A DNA stretch of 64,000 bases from Bacillota bacterium. GTDB taxonomy: Bacteria; Bacillota; Clostridia; Acetivibrionales; DTU013. Made by a program: the position numbers and the translations under genes. Where the stretch lies: the NCBI GenBank assembly GCA_023412665.1, contig JAEZCA010000022.1:1-64000 (forward strand). The letters run 5' to 3'. The notes beneath the pieces were generated by a model. That model did no database searches. It worked only from the letters and a program-made list of their open reading frames with translations, and was not told the origin of the DNA. This document shows positions 52,744-61,265 of the stretch, one piece after another. Within the stretch, counting starts at the first letter, position 1; every line of letters starts with the position of its first letter.

Positions 52744-53454
52744 TCATACTTGATAGGTGCCCTTCACCCCATGCAGCACCTCTTTTTTCCCACCGCAGCC
52801 AGGGAGCAGCGTTATTGTAAAGCCTGCTGCGATCAAGGCTTTTCTCACTGCAACCGATACGGTGAATGTGGCGCAGGTGCCTCCGGTTTTTGTTTTTTGT
52901 CCAATTTCCATAAGAAGCTCATCCCGCCATATGGAAGGATTTTTTTTAGGACTGTGTCCATCAAGAAACCACACATCACATGGCTTTTCCAAAGCACTCA
53001 CCATTTCGAGCGCTTCCCCTATCCAAAGATTCAGCTTGATCGTTCCAAATGATTGCCGCAGCATTATTGAGTGCCAGCCTGCCTTAGCAATGTCGATACT
53101 GCGGTATGCCTCAGCGAGCGAATCGATCTCGGCGCTGACCCGCTCCCTGAAGCCATCGAGGATCTGAAGCATCCTCTCCGGGCTCATCGGATATAGTTCA
53201 ACTGAATTATATTCAATAGAAATATCTTTCAAACTATTTTTCTTAAGGAATTCCATCAGCGAAACGACCACGCGCCCTGCGCCAAAGCCTGTTTCGCCAA
53301 TAACGAACGGGCTTCCAGCTTCTTTTGCCATAGCTATCCGCTCAATTAGGCTATTATTTCTGAAATATATCTGCTGCGCTTCGTCCAATGCATTGACCAC
53401 GTCAAAATAGCGATCATCAAACTGTTCATTTACCAGATAAGGCGGTATAAACAT
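52744..53454 (-). CDS. mnmD: tRNA 5-methylaminomethyl-2-thiouridine methyltransferase (MnmD-like)
   Basis: A 236-residue protein like the methyltransferase half of MnmC. Features are the glycine-rich SAM loop (IGETGFGAGRVVVSLMEF), the acidic substrate motif DVWFLDGHSPKKNPSIW, and GGTCATFTVSVAVRKALIAA with GCGGKKEVLHG. It finishes mnm5s2U at the tRNA wobble position without an oxidoreductase half, as in MnmD of Bacillus. The ribosome binding site GAGAGGG is good. It may be cotranscribed with the helicase gene, 23 bp away. Confidence 0.85.
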   Translation of the reverse strand: MFIPPYLVNEQFDDRYFDVVNALDEAQQIYFRNNSLIERIAMAKEAGSPFVIGETGFGAGRVVVSLMEFLKKNSLKDISIEYNSVELYPMSPERMLQILDGFRERVSAEIDSLAEAYRSIDIAKAGWHSIMLRQSFGTIKLNLWIGEALEMVSALEKPCDVWFLDGHSPKKNPSIWRDELLMEIGQKTKTGGTCATFTVSVAVRKALIAAGFTITLLPGCGGKKEVLHGVKGTYQV

Positions 53455-53477
53455 AATAGTTTCCCTCTCATTTTTAC

Positions 53478-54941
53478 CTAACCCTCATTTTCCACTTTGC
53501 TCACTGAGCGCAGCCTGCCTTTGATAGGTGTTTTCTGCAGCTTCCTCAGCACCATATCACCCTTGTTATTTAGGATCTCTACAAAAGTAGAAACATCCAT
53601 CACATTGATAATACCAATATCCTCCGCCGTCATGCCTTCAATATTACATAAGGTGCCAACTATATCTACCGGCCGCATTTTTGTTTTTTTGCCGGCATTT
53701 ATATGTAATTTCATAATATCCTTACTAAGCTGCGCACCCTTTGACTCTTTTATTTCAGGTCTTGTGGCTGTCTTCTCGAGAAAATCCTGTTTGGATCCAT
53801 TCACCATTTCCTGATCCGGCCTTTCCCTGATTGGTATCTCCTTGCCAATAAACTTCTGTATATCCTGAAAATAACCAATTTCATTCTTTGATACAAAAGT
53901 AATAGCCCTGCCTGTATTTCCAATACGTCCGGTCCTTCCGATCCTATGAACATAGTTTTCAGTGTCCTGTGGCACATCGTAATTGATCACAAGTGAAATA
54001 TTATCGATATCTATCCCTCTGGCTGCCACATCTGTTGCTACAAGATACCTGAAACGCCCTTTTCTGAAATCCTCCATGGCTCTAAACCGGTCCCGCTGTT
54101 CCATTCCGCCATGGATTCTCTCACAGGTGTGCCCTACGCTTTCCAGTTCTCCGAAAACCTCATCCACCACTAATTTTGTATTGCAAAATACCATGCAGCT
54201 ATCCGGGTTTTCCACGACGATAATGTCTTTTAACAGATTTGTTTTTTCCGCTTGTTCAACATGATACCTTTCCTGCATGATCCTATCCGCTGCCTGATTT
54301 TGTTCTTCCACCTCGACCTGCAGGGGATGGTTCATATACTTATCGCATAGTACCTTAATATCAGTCGGCATAGTCGCAGATAACAGCATTGTTACCCGTT
54401 CTGCGGGCAGCCTTTCAATAATAGCCTCTATTTGCTCTATGAAACCCATTTGTAGCATCTTATCCGCTTCATCAATTACAAGGAACTTAATATTGGATGT
54501 ATCAAGGGTCCCTCTTTCGAGGTGATCAATAATACGGCCCGGTGTGCCAACCACTACATGTGTTTTCTGCTTAAGCTCCTTTACCTGGCTATCGAATGGG
54601 GATTTCCCAAAAACAGCAGCTGCTTTCAGCCTTTTGAATCTCCCTATGTTAAAGATCTCTTCCCTGACCTGTATGGCAAGCTCTCTAGTAGGTGCAAGCA
54701 CTAAAGCCTGGGGCTTGTTATCATCCCAATCTGCCAGCTGACAAATGGGTATGGCAAATGCAGCAGTCTTCCCGCTGCCGGTCTGTGACTTGACAATGAT
54801 ATCCTTTTTCTCCAATACAGCCGGTATCACCTGCTTCTGGACTTCTGTCGGCTCCTTGTAATTTAGTAAGCTGAGGGATTTTAATAGCGCATCATCCAGC
54901 CGGTAATCCTCAAATTTCTCGTAACATTTATCGCTGCTCAT
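53478..54941 (-). CDS. dbpA: DbpA/YxiN-type DEAD-box RNA helicase
   Basis: A 487-residue helicase. Q motif and Walker A: EPTEVQKQVIPAV, SQTGSGKTAAF. Further motifs are APTRELA, TPGRIID, VIDEADKM, SAT, and the C-terminal HRIGRTGRIG. The last ~75 residues (VDIVGTLCNIEGMTAEDIG, GRLRSVSKVENEG) form the DbpA RNA-binding domain that recognises hairpin 92 of 23S rRNA. It should act in ribosome assembly. The ATG at 54941 follows AGAGAG. Confidence 0.92.
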   Translation of the reverse strand: MSSDKCYEKFEDYRLDDALLKSLSLLNYKEPTEVQKQVIPAVLEKKDIIVKSQTGSGKTAAFAIPICQLADWDDNKPQALVLAPTRELAIQVREEIFNIGRFKRLKAAAVFGKSPFDSQVKELKQKTHVVVGTPGRIIDHLERGTLDTSNIKFLVIDEADKMLQMGFIEQIEAIIERLPAERVTMLLSATMPTDIKVLCDKYMNHPLQVEVEEQNQAADRIMQERYHVEQAEKTNLLKDIIVVENPDSCMVFCNTKLVVDEVFGELESVGHTCERIHGGMEQRDRFRAMEDFRKGRFRYLVATDVAARGIDIDNISLVINYDVPQDTENYVHRIGRTGRIGNTGRAITFVSKNEIGYFQDIQKFIGKEIPIRERPDQEMVNGSKQDFLEKTATRPEIKESKGAQLSKDIMKLHINAGKKTKMRPVDIVGTLCNIEGMTAEDIGIINVMDVSTFVEILNNKGDMVLRKLQKTPIKGRLRSVSKVENEG

Positions 54942-55243
54942 TTTATTCTCTCTTTCAGTCTTTTTCCTTTTCAACTATTGTAACACAACTTTCCGAATCA
55001 TATGTTACTGTCAATGCACCATCTAGCTGTATGACAGGCTTGACTGCAGAGTTTTTGCCAATAATCTTGCCGCTCGTTGAAACACTTTTTCGTATCTGTA
55101 CGCCTTATTTCCGAAAACAGCTCGGGTGTAACAGAGTTTGACTAGTGGAATGCATTGATGGTAGAATAACGATGCTGTGATTTGATGACAGTATTTGGGC
55201 AATCCGCCAGAGACAAGCATAAAGTATACTGGAGATAGTAAGT

Positions 55244-56533
55244 ATGAAGAGAATGAGAAAAATGTTAGCGGTTACAGTTATACTGGCCTTTGCAATCATC
55301 CAGGCCAGCTGCACCGGCCGCGAAGCAACAACCCCACAGAGTGCGGATACCGCAGAGACGGTACAGAGTGAAGAGACCGCAGAGACGGTACAGACCGAAG
55401 GGATTGCTAAGACTGCAGAGACTGAAAAACCCGAAATGAGCACTGTCACAATACAGGCTTCGGACACAGCCACAGCAGATACTGCGGCGACCACAAGCCC
55501 GATGAAGATAGAAACGGAGCTTAAGCCCATAAAGGACATTTATAAGGATGATTTCCTGATAGGAGCAGCCATATCGATGGATAATCTGACAGGCATAAGG
55601 TATGAGCTTCTTAAAATGCATTTCAATGTAGTGACAGCGGAAAACGATATGAAACCGAGCTCGCTGCAGCCAACGAAGGGCATGTTCGACTTTTCGGCGG
55701 CGGATATGCTTGTGGATAAGGTATTGGCCTCAGGTATGCAGATGTATGGACATACGCTGGTATGGGACCGGCAGACGCCGGCATGGATGAATACAGATAC
55801 TAAAGGCAATCCCCTGGGGCGGGAGGAAGCCCTTGACAATTTGAAGACTCATATACAGACCGTCATGGAGCATTTCGGCAACAAGGTAATATCATGGGAC
55901 GTTGTGAACGATAGCATGAATGCCCATCCATCGCATCCGCAGGACTGGAAGGCATCATTGCACCCAACTCCTTGGCTTGCCGCCATAGGGGACGACTATG
56001 TGGAACAGGCCTTCCTTGCTGCCAGAGAAGTTCTGGACTCCCATCCTGATTGGGATATCAAGCTCTACTATAACGACTGCGGCCTTGACAATCAGAATAA
56101 GGCACTGGCGGTATATAATATGGTGAAGGAAATCAATGACAGCTACCAAAAAACACATCCGGGCAAGCTCCTGATCGATGGTATCGGCATGCAGAGCCAT
56201 TACAATCTGGACACAGATCCCGTCAAAGTGGATAAGTCTCTGGATATGTTCAAATCCTTGGGCGTCGAGATTAGCATAAGCGAGCTTGACATACAAGCGA
56301 TATCCAATGGCAGATATGTTTGGGAGTCCGGTAACAGCCAGGCTATCCGGTACTCGGATCTATTTTTTGTATTCAAGTCTCATGCAAAAGATATAAAGCG
56401 TATCACCTTCTGGGGAACGGACGACCACACAAGCTGGATGAATGCTTCCAGTGTTATGCTGTTTAATGAGAGTCTTAGGGCAAGACCGGCATATTACGGG
56501 GTAACAGAGCAGTTATGGGGCTTTTATCAATAA
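55244..56533 (+). CDS. Divergent GH10-family lipoprotein with altered active site
   Basis: A 429-residue lipoprotein (QASC, Cys 23) with a Thr/Glu/Ala-rich linker and one GH10 domain (about 92-425) without binding modules. The fold motifs match the other two xylanases (KMHFNVVTAENDMKPSS, GMQSHYN). Two active-site positions differ. The normally invariant His in WHSQ is Asp (WDRQTP, D175), and the acid/base Glu in WDVVNE is Asp (WDVVNDSMN, D223). The nucleophile Glu is retained (ISELDI, E347). Activity may be weak or changed. It has its own terminator at 56562. Confidence 0.9.
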   Translation: MKRMRKMLAVTVILAFAIIQASCTGREATTPQSADTAETVQSEETAETVQTEGIAKTAETEKPEMSTVTIQASDTATADTAATTSPMKIETELKPIKDIYKDDFLIGAAISMDNLTGIRYELLKMHFNVVTAENDMKPSSLQPTKGMFDFSAADMLVDKVLASGMQMYGHTLVWDRQTPAWMNTDTKGNPLGREEALDNLKTHIQTVMEHFGNKVISWDVVNDSMNAHPSHPQDWKASLHPTPWLAAIGDDYVEQAFLAAREVLDSHPDWDIKLYYNDCGLDNQNKALAVYNMVKEINDSYQKTHPGKLLIDGIGMQSHYNLDTDPVKVDKSLDMFKSLGVEISISELDIQAISNGRYVWESGNSQAIRYSDLFFVFKSHAKDIKRITFWGTDDHTSWMNASSVMLFNESLRARPAYYGVTEQLWGFYQ

Positions 56534-56561
56534 ACACTATTATTTATAGCACAAAATTTAT

Positions 56562-56606
56562 GCCAGGCTTAGTATCCTTGCGGATTTAAGCCTGGCGTTT
56601 TGATTT
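56562..56606 (+). terminator. Terminator after divergent GH10 gene
   Basis: GCCAGGCTTA and TAAGCCTGGC form a 10-bp stem with a 15-nt loop, followed by TTTTGATTT. Confidence 0.85.
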
Positions 56607-56709
56607 ATTGGCCGTTTGCCTTTAATACATTTTGCAAAAGAGCCAAGGAGGTGGGGCGAGGGGCCCATTATTCGCCGAGTTATAGAAATACATGCAGCAT
56701 ATGCCTGCC

Positions 56710-58158
56710 TCACAGGCTATCGCCGAAATCTTCTCTGAACTTGGCAACAAGCTTGGTCTGCCAATCTGAAACTGCAGACAATTTACCGAAGAAGAAACGC
56801 AAAACCTTAGGCTCCTCTACAAAGGTTATTCCGCCGATCAGCCTGCGGTTTTCATAAAGCCATTTGATACGGTCTACTGCATAATTTACCTGTGAAAGGG
56901 TAAATACACGCCTGGGCATGGCCAGACGCAGCAGCTCCATATTTGCATAATGCTCATTTCCATTTTCATCCCTTTGCTCGGAAATGGTTCCTCTCTCCAT
57001 GCCGCGCACACCACCTGCAATAAATAATGCCGAAGCGAGCGCGCCTGCCGGATACTGGCTTTGCGGAACATGGTCAACAAATTCGCTGGCATTGAGATGA
57101 CAGCCCAGGCCGCCCGGAGGTGTAATAACAGGGACATTGCTTTCCTGCAGCTTTTCACACATGTATGCAATAAATTGTGGTCCCTGGTTGATCATATTCT
57201 CATCCATAGTCTCTTCAAGTCCAACGGTAATTGCTTCTATCTCGCGTACAGACATTCCTCCATATGTGAGAAAACCTTCATAAAGCGTTATGAGCTCCCT
57301 GAGCTTCATATATATATCCCTGCTTCTGGTACAAATGCCGCCGCCGCGGGCACATCCAAGTTTACGGGCTGAGAAGTAAATGATGTCCGAAAGGTCTGCA
57401 ATAGCACGGGTAATCTCTCTTATGCTCATATCCTTGCATTTTTCCTCACGGGTTTTTATGAAATAAAGGTTATCTGCCAGAAGGCTTGCATCCAATACAA
57501 GCATGAGGCCGAATTCGTCACATACCTTTCGGATCTCTCTCATATTCTCAAGCGAGTGCGGTTGGCCGCCAATCAAATTAGTGCCTGTTTCCAGACGGAC
57601 AAAAGCGATTTTTTCCGCGCCATGCTTGGAAATAAGCGCTCTTAGCTTTGCAATGTCCATATTGCCTTTAAATGGGTAACTACTGGTAGTGTTCAATCCC
57701 TCATCAATGATTATCTCTTCAACTGAACCGCCATTTAATGTAATATGGGCTTTAGTTGTTGTAAAATGATAATTCATGGGGATAATGTCTCCCGGCTTCA
57801 CATATGCCTGGGAGATAATGTTTTCACAAGCTCTTCCCTGATGGGCAGGCAGAAAATACTCCATCCCGAAAATCTCTTTTATCTGGTCTTCGAGCTTCGT
57901 AAATGTTGCAGAGCCGGCATAGCTATCGTCAGCTTCCATCATGGCTGCAAGCTGCCTGTCGCTCATGGCATTTACACCGCTGTCAGTGAGCATATCCATA
58001 AAAATGTCGCGGTTTTTCAACAAGAAAGTGTTGTTTCCTGCTTCACTGATAGCTTCGAGACGACGTTCGATCGGGACAAGACTCAACTTTTGCACTATCC
58101 TTACCTTGTGCATTTCTAAAGGCACATTGTCCCCATAAAAAAATTTTACCTCGGACAT
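56710..58158 (-). CDS. Tryptophanase/tyrosine phenol-lyase-like beta-eliminating lyase
   Basis: A 482-residue PLP enzyme. Strong family blocks are NNTFLLKNRDIFMDMLTDSG, AMSDRQLAAMMEADDSYAGS, FLPAHQGRACENI, VRLETGTNLIGGQPHS, and the PLP lysine in FSARKLGCARGGGIC. Tryptophanase and tyrosine phenol-lyase use SAKKD or SGKKD there. The motif DATR/DSAR, whose Arg contacts the PLP ring, reads DASL here. Substrate is therefore uncertain (Trp, Tyr, Cys or other). No tnaC-like leader peptide is seen. The ATG at 58158 follows AGGGG. Confidence 0.85.
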   Translation of the reverse strand: MSEVKFFYGDNVPLEMHKVRIVQKLSLVPIERRLEAISEAGNNTFLLKNRDIFMDMLTDSGVNAMSDRQLAAMMEADDSYAGSATFTKLEDQIKEIFGMEYFLPAHQGRACENIISQAYVKPGDIIPMNYHFTTTKAHITLNGGSVEEIIIDEGLNTTSSYPFKGNMDIAKLRALISKHGAEKIAFVRLETGTNLIGGQPHSLENMREIRKVCDEFGLMLVLDASLLADNLYFIKTREEKCKDMSIREITRAIADLSDIIYFSARKLGCARGGGICTRSRDIYMKLRELITLYEGFLTYGGMSVREIEAITVGLEETMDENMINQGPQFIAYMCEKLQESNVPVITPPGGLGCHLNASEFVDHVPQSQYPAGALASALFIAGGVRGMERGTISEQRDENGNEHYANMELLRLAMPRRVFTLSQVNYAVDRIKWLYENRRLIGGITFVEEPKVLRFFFGKLSAVSDWQTKLVAKFREDFGDSL

Positions 58159-58600
58159 ACACTAATCACACCCCTATTTACTATTTTTTCTTGCTGGTAT
58201 TATTGGATGTGGATATGGACATGGATAACAAACCTTGATACGGCCAAAGAACCGTACAATAAAAAATACCCCTGAACAGGGTATCTTAAAAGAAAAGTCC
58301 TCAATTGGAGCTTATAAGCTTGATCGACAGAAACATAAAATCCAAAAGCAATACCATTTCCGCAAAATCAGCCGGGCAATCAATCAAAAACCTTACTCAA
58401 CAATAGTTTTATCCTACCATAATACCATGCTACACCAATATTTTATGACATAAATACTAAATGTTCAATAGCTATTTTTTTCAGACAGTGCTTATTGTCT
58501 TGGATATGATGTTTACAAATGACCGTATTAGAACTTACCGGACCTGAAAAACCTTTGCTAATAGTGTGCGTGCAAGCACACTATTCATAGTAAACACATC
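58159..58600. other. 442-bp gap with two hairpins
   Basis: It contains ATACCC/GGGTAT (58266-58284), followed on the minus strand by TTTTTT, a likely terminator for the small gene at 58601. It also contains a perfect AATAGTGTGC/GCACACTATT stem (58560-58585) without a U-tract. A 72-codon plus-strand frame (58235-58453) lacks protein-like features. Confidence 0.5.
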
Positions 58601-58795
58601 TTAATAATCCTTGTTTTTAGTCCATAGATATATACCCAGACCAGGAATCATCGCAGCAAACATCATAGCTATCATCCATCCAAAAAGAGCTACACCATTA
58701 TCTCCACCTCTTCTTGTAAGCCTGTATGCTGTTCCGTATGCAAAAAAGACTTGTACAACATAAATAGCGTACCACAAGAATACAAAAATCCTCAT
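58601..58795 (-). CDS. Small two-helix membrane protein
   Basis: A 64-residue protein with two hydrophobic segments (IFVFLWYAIYVVQVFFAYG and ALFGWMIAMMFAAMIPGLGI) joined by a basic, glycine-containing loop (LTRRGGDNG). It ends YLWTKNKDY. The ATG at 58795 stands 4-5 bases behind GGGGG. The function is unknown. Confidence 0.65.
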   Translation of the reverse strand: MRIFVFLWYAIYVVQVFFAYGTAYRLTRRGGDNGVALFGWMIAMMFAAMIPGLGIYLWTKNKDY

Positions 58796-59013
58796 AAACC
58801 CCATACCCCCAAAAAATTAAGTTATATATTTTTCTACACTGTACCAATTCTAGATTATAAAGTCAATACATATAGAAATTTTACAACCCTACTAAATATG
58901 CCTGCCGCCAATGCCCCCATCGCTTGACCAACTCAATACCTTATCCAAAAAGGCCCCTTTATCAAGGTCTTTTTAATTGGATTTTCTCACTAATTGTTGT
59001 AGTCTCGCAGCTC

Positions 59014-59445
59014 CTATTCAATGTGTTCGTGTGTGCTGAATAGCTCACCGTAAATTTCAAGAATATCATCAATCGGTATTCTAGTGGCATCTTGCATTAC
59101 CACAGTGCGTTCATGCTTATCAATTTTCCTGACGCATCCGGTAACTGTAATGTACTCACCGCCGGACTTCTTTATATCAGGCATAAAATAGGTAATTGAG
59201 ACTTGAGGCCGCTCGTCTTTCAGGTCCTGTATCATGCACAGTCTCTCGCTCAAATCTGCCTTTTTGTATTCATCCAGTTCGATTTTTTTGTCCGTTAATC
59301 GGGCCATCTCAGAGATAGCGGCGTCATAGCCTGTAAGCGCGGCGAACGGAGAAAACTGTGCCGCACGGTCATATGCGGACATATGCGGGCGTGAAGCAGA
59401 GGTATGATGCGGCAAATTGATAATGTCATCATATGGATTCATCAT
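59014..59445 (-). CDS. YolD-like protein, partner of Y-family polymerase
   Basis: A 143-residue YolD-like protein (MNPYDDIINLPHHTSASRPH, then DRAAQFSPFAALTGYDAAI and VTGCVRKIDKHERTVVM). Its ATGA overlaps the polymerase stop, so the two are translationally coupled. YolD-like proteins are regularly coupled to UvrX/YqjW-type polymerases; a role as accessory or regulator is inferred from that. Confidence 0.85.
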   Translation of the reverse strand: MMNPYDDIINLPHHTSASRPHMSAYDRAAQFSPFAALTGYDAAISEMARLTDKKIELDEYKKADLSERLCMIQDLKDERPQVSITYFMPDIKKSGGEYITVTGCVRKIDKHERTVVMQDATRIPIDDILEIYGELFSTHEHIE

Positions 59446-60971
59446 GCCTTATGCCCTCCTATCTGCCGGTTGCGTAATACGGTCGTTGCTCCTTCCTCAA
59501 GGTTCATACCCTTCAGAACAGCATTTTTACCGTACTTTTGCTTTATACTGTTTACGGCCTCCAGCATCTTTTTCTCTCTTTCCAGAACCGCTTCTTCCTC
59601 GGCGCGCTTTTTCTGAACGGTATCATACTCTGTAAACATATCCAGCTGCTCGAAGGAGTCTTTTTTTACAACAGAATTTTCATTGACCACATGATTTGCC
59701 GTTATATAGACTCTTCTGATCAGCAGATTTCTACCCACAATACGGTCAAACAGCTCCGTAACCGCCTCTATGATAAGCATTGCAGAGGAAGTCTGACAGC
59801 GCAGGTTTGAAGTGCCGTGTGCATGCTTGGGGATCCTGCGGCCGTAATGGTCTGTTGTCACCTCGCCATGATAGGATTTGCTGATCTCCGGATCCTTGAG
59901 ACTTTCAATGTCATATCCTATCGTTAATACTATCTGGTCCGTCACAAGACCCTTGCCCACCAGATCCAAAGCAAGAAGATCAGCCATTTCCCGTACAACC
60001 AGTTTTGCTTTATCAAAGGTGTAGGGGCCTTGCAGGACCTGTCCGGTACCAGTACTATTAGTGCTGGGCTTATATGCCTTAATATCGGCCATCGTACAAG
60101 GTTCCCAGCCCCATGCGTGGTCTATCAGCAGTTCTGCATTGATACCGAAGAGCTTATAAAGCAAATCTTCATTGTAGTACTCATTGGGCTTTCCAATAGA
60201 GCATCTCGCCACATCGCCCATAGTAAACATCCCATGTTTCTCGAGCTTACTGGCATACCCTCTTCCGACACGCCAGAAATCCGTCAGCGGACGATGGGTC
60301 CAGAGCAATTGGCGATAGGTCATTTCATCCAGCTCCGCAATACGCACCCCGTCTTTATCCGGTTTTATATGCTTCGCATGGATGTCCATTGCGACTTTAG
60401 CAAGATAAAGATTCGTTCCTATCCCGGCTGTAGCTGTAATGCCAGTCGTCCTGAGTATTTCCTGGATCATCGTCATGGTCATCTCGCGGGGCGTGAGATG
60501 ATATGTGTCCAGATAATCCGTGGCATCGATGAATACCTCATCGATCGAGTAAACATGGATATCCTCAGGGGCAACATACTTCAAATAAATGTTGTAAATC
60601 CGTGTGCTGTACTCTATATACAGAGCCATACGCGGAGGCGCGGTTATATATGAAAGAGCCGTTTCAGGATAGGATCTCAGCGCGATGTTATTATAGGATT
60701 CGCCGGAGAGCATTTGGCCGGGTGCTGTTCGCTGCCGCTGCGCATTTATTTCCTTAACTTTTTGAACAACTTCAAACAATCTTGCCCGCCCCGGAATCCC
60801 GTGGGATTTGAGCGACGGCGAAACAGCAAGGCAGATGGTCTTCTCCGTACGGCTGGCGTCGGCGACCACGAGATTAGTGTTCATAGGATCAAGACCGCGC
60901 TCAACACATTCAACTGAAGCATAAAAAGACTTCAGGTCGATTGCTATATAAAAGCGGTTCTTTTCTCTCAT
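59442..60971 (-). CDS. Y-family DNA polymerase (UvrX/YqjW type)
   Basis: A 509-residue translesion polymerase. The catalytic acids are in FYIAIDLKSFYASVEC and VYSIDEVFIDATDYLD. The thumb helix-hairpin-helix and little-finger regions follow. The C-terminus contains the beta-clamp motif QLDMF and a helical tail. It lies under a perfect LexA-type box, so induction by DNA damage is expected. It pairs with YolD in an overlapping operon. Confidence 0.92.
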   Translation of the reverse strand: MREKNRFYIAIDLKSFYASVECVERGLDPMNTNLVVADASRTEKTICLAVSPSLKSHGIPGRARLFEVVQKVKEINAQRQRTAPGQMLSGESYNNIALRSYPETALSYITAPPRMALYIEYSTRIYNIYLKYVAPEDIHVYSIDEVFIDATDYLDTYHLTPREMTMTMIQEILRTTGITATAGIGTNLYLAKVAMDIHAKHIKPDKDGVRIAELDEMTYRQLLWTHRPLTDFWRVGRGYASKLEKHGMFTMGDVARCSIGKPNEYYNEDLLYKLFGINAELLIDHAWGWEPCTMADIKAYKPSTNSTGTGQVLQGPYTFDKAKLVVREMADLLALDLVGKGLVTDQIVLTIGYDIESLKDPEISKSYHGEVTTDHYGRRIPKHAHGTSNLRCQTSSAMLIIEAVTELFDRIVGRNLLIRRVYITANHVVNENSVVKKDSFEQLDMFTEYDTVQKKRAEEEAVLEREKKMLEAVNSIKQKYGKNAVLKGMNLEEGATTVLRNRQIGGHKA

Positions 60972-61033
60972 GACATATCACCTTCAATATTGTATCCTTA
61001 TACATTCCTTCAGCCGCTTTAAAAACTGACACA

Positions 61034-61081
61034 GAACATATGTTCCACATTAATTCTATATGATATTCGCAATATAATCAA
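61034..61081 (-). promoter_or_regulatory. LexA-box promoter of the polymerase operon
   Basis: The perfect palindrome GAACATATGTTC (61034-61045) matches the Gram-positive LexA site GAAC-N4-GTTC. Upstream on the minus strand are TTGATT (61081-61076), 17 bp, and TAGAAT (61058-61053), so LexA would sit just past the -10. Confidence 0.85.
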
Positions 61082-61176
61082 GGATACTTTCCAAGAAGGA
61101 AAAAATATCATGCTTACATTATCAATATAAACAAAAATCTTTTGTCTAAAAAAGCGATTTTCTATGCTTTAGGGAA

Positions 61177-61204
61177 TAGTCATAAACTACATTTCTGGTA
61201 TAAT
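61177..61204 (+). promoter_or_regulatory. Probable promoter of the hydrogenase gene
   Basis: A perfect TATAAT (61199-61204) has only a poor -35 (TAGTCA, 16 bp away), so activation or an extended -10 (TGG before it) may be needed. The ribosome binding site AGAAGGAG precedes ATG 61266. Confidence 0.45.
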
Positions 61205-61265
61205 TGATAAAGTTCAATAATTTTTTATCAATCCAACTATCACACATTAGCAGAAGGAGTCTATA

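Noticed and set aside
58235..58453. Plus-strand frame of 72 codons in the gap before the small membrane protein gene
   Set aside because: It crosses a hairpin, has no ribosome binding site, and its composition is not protein-like.
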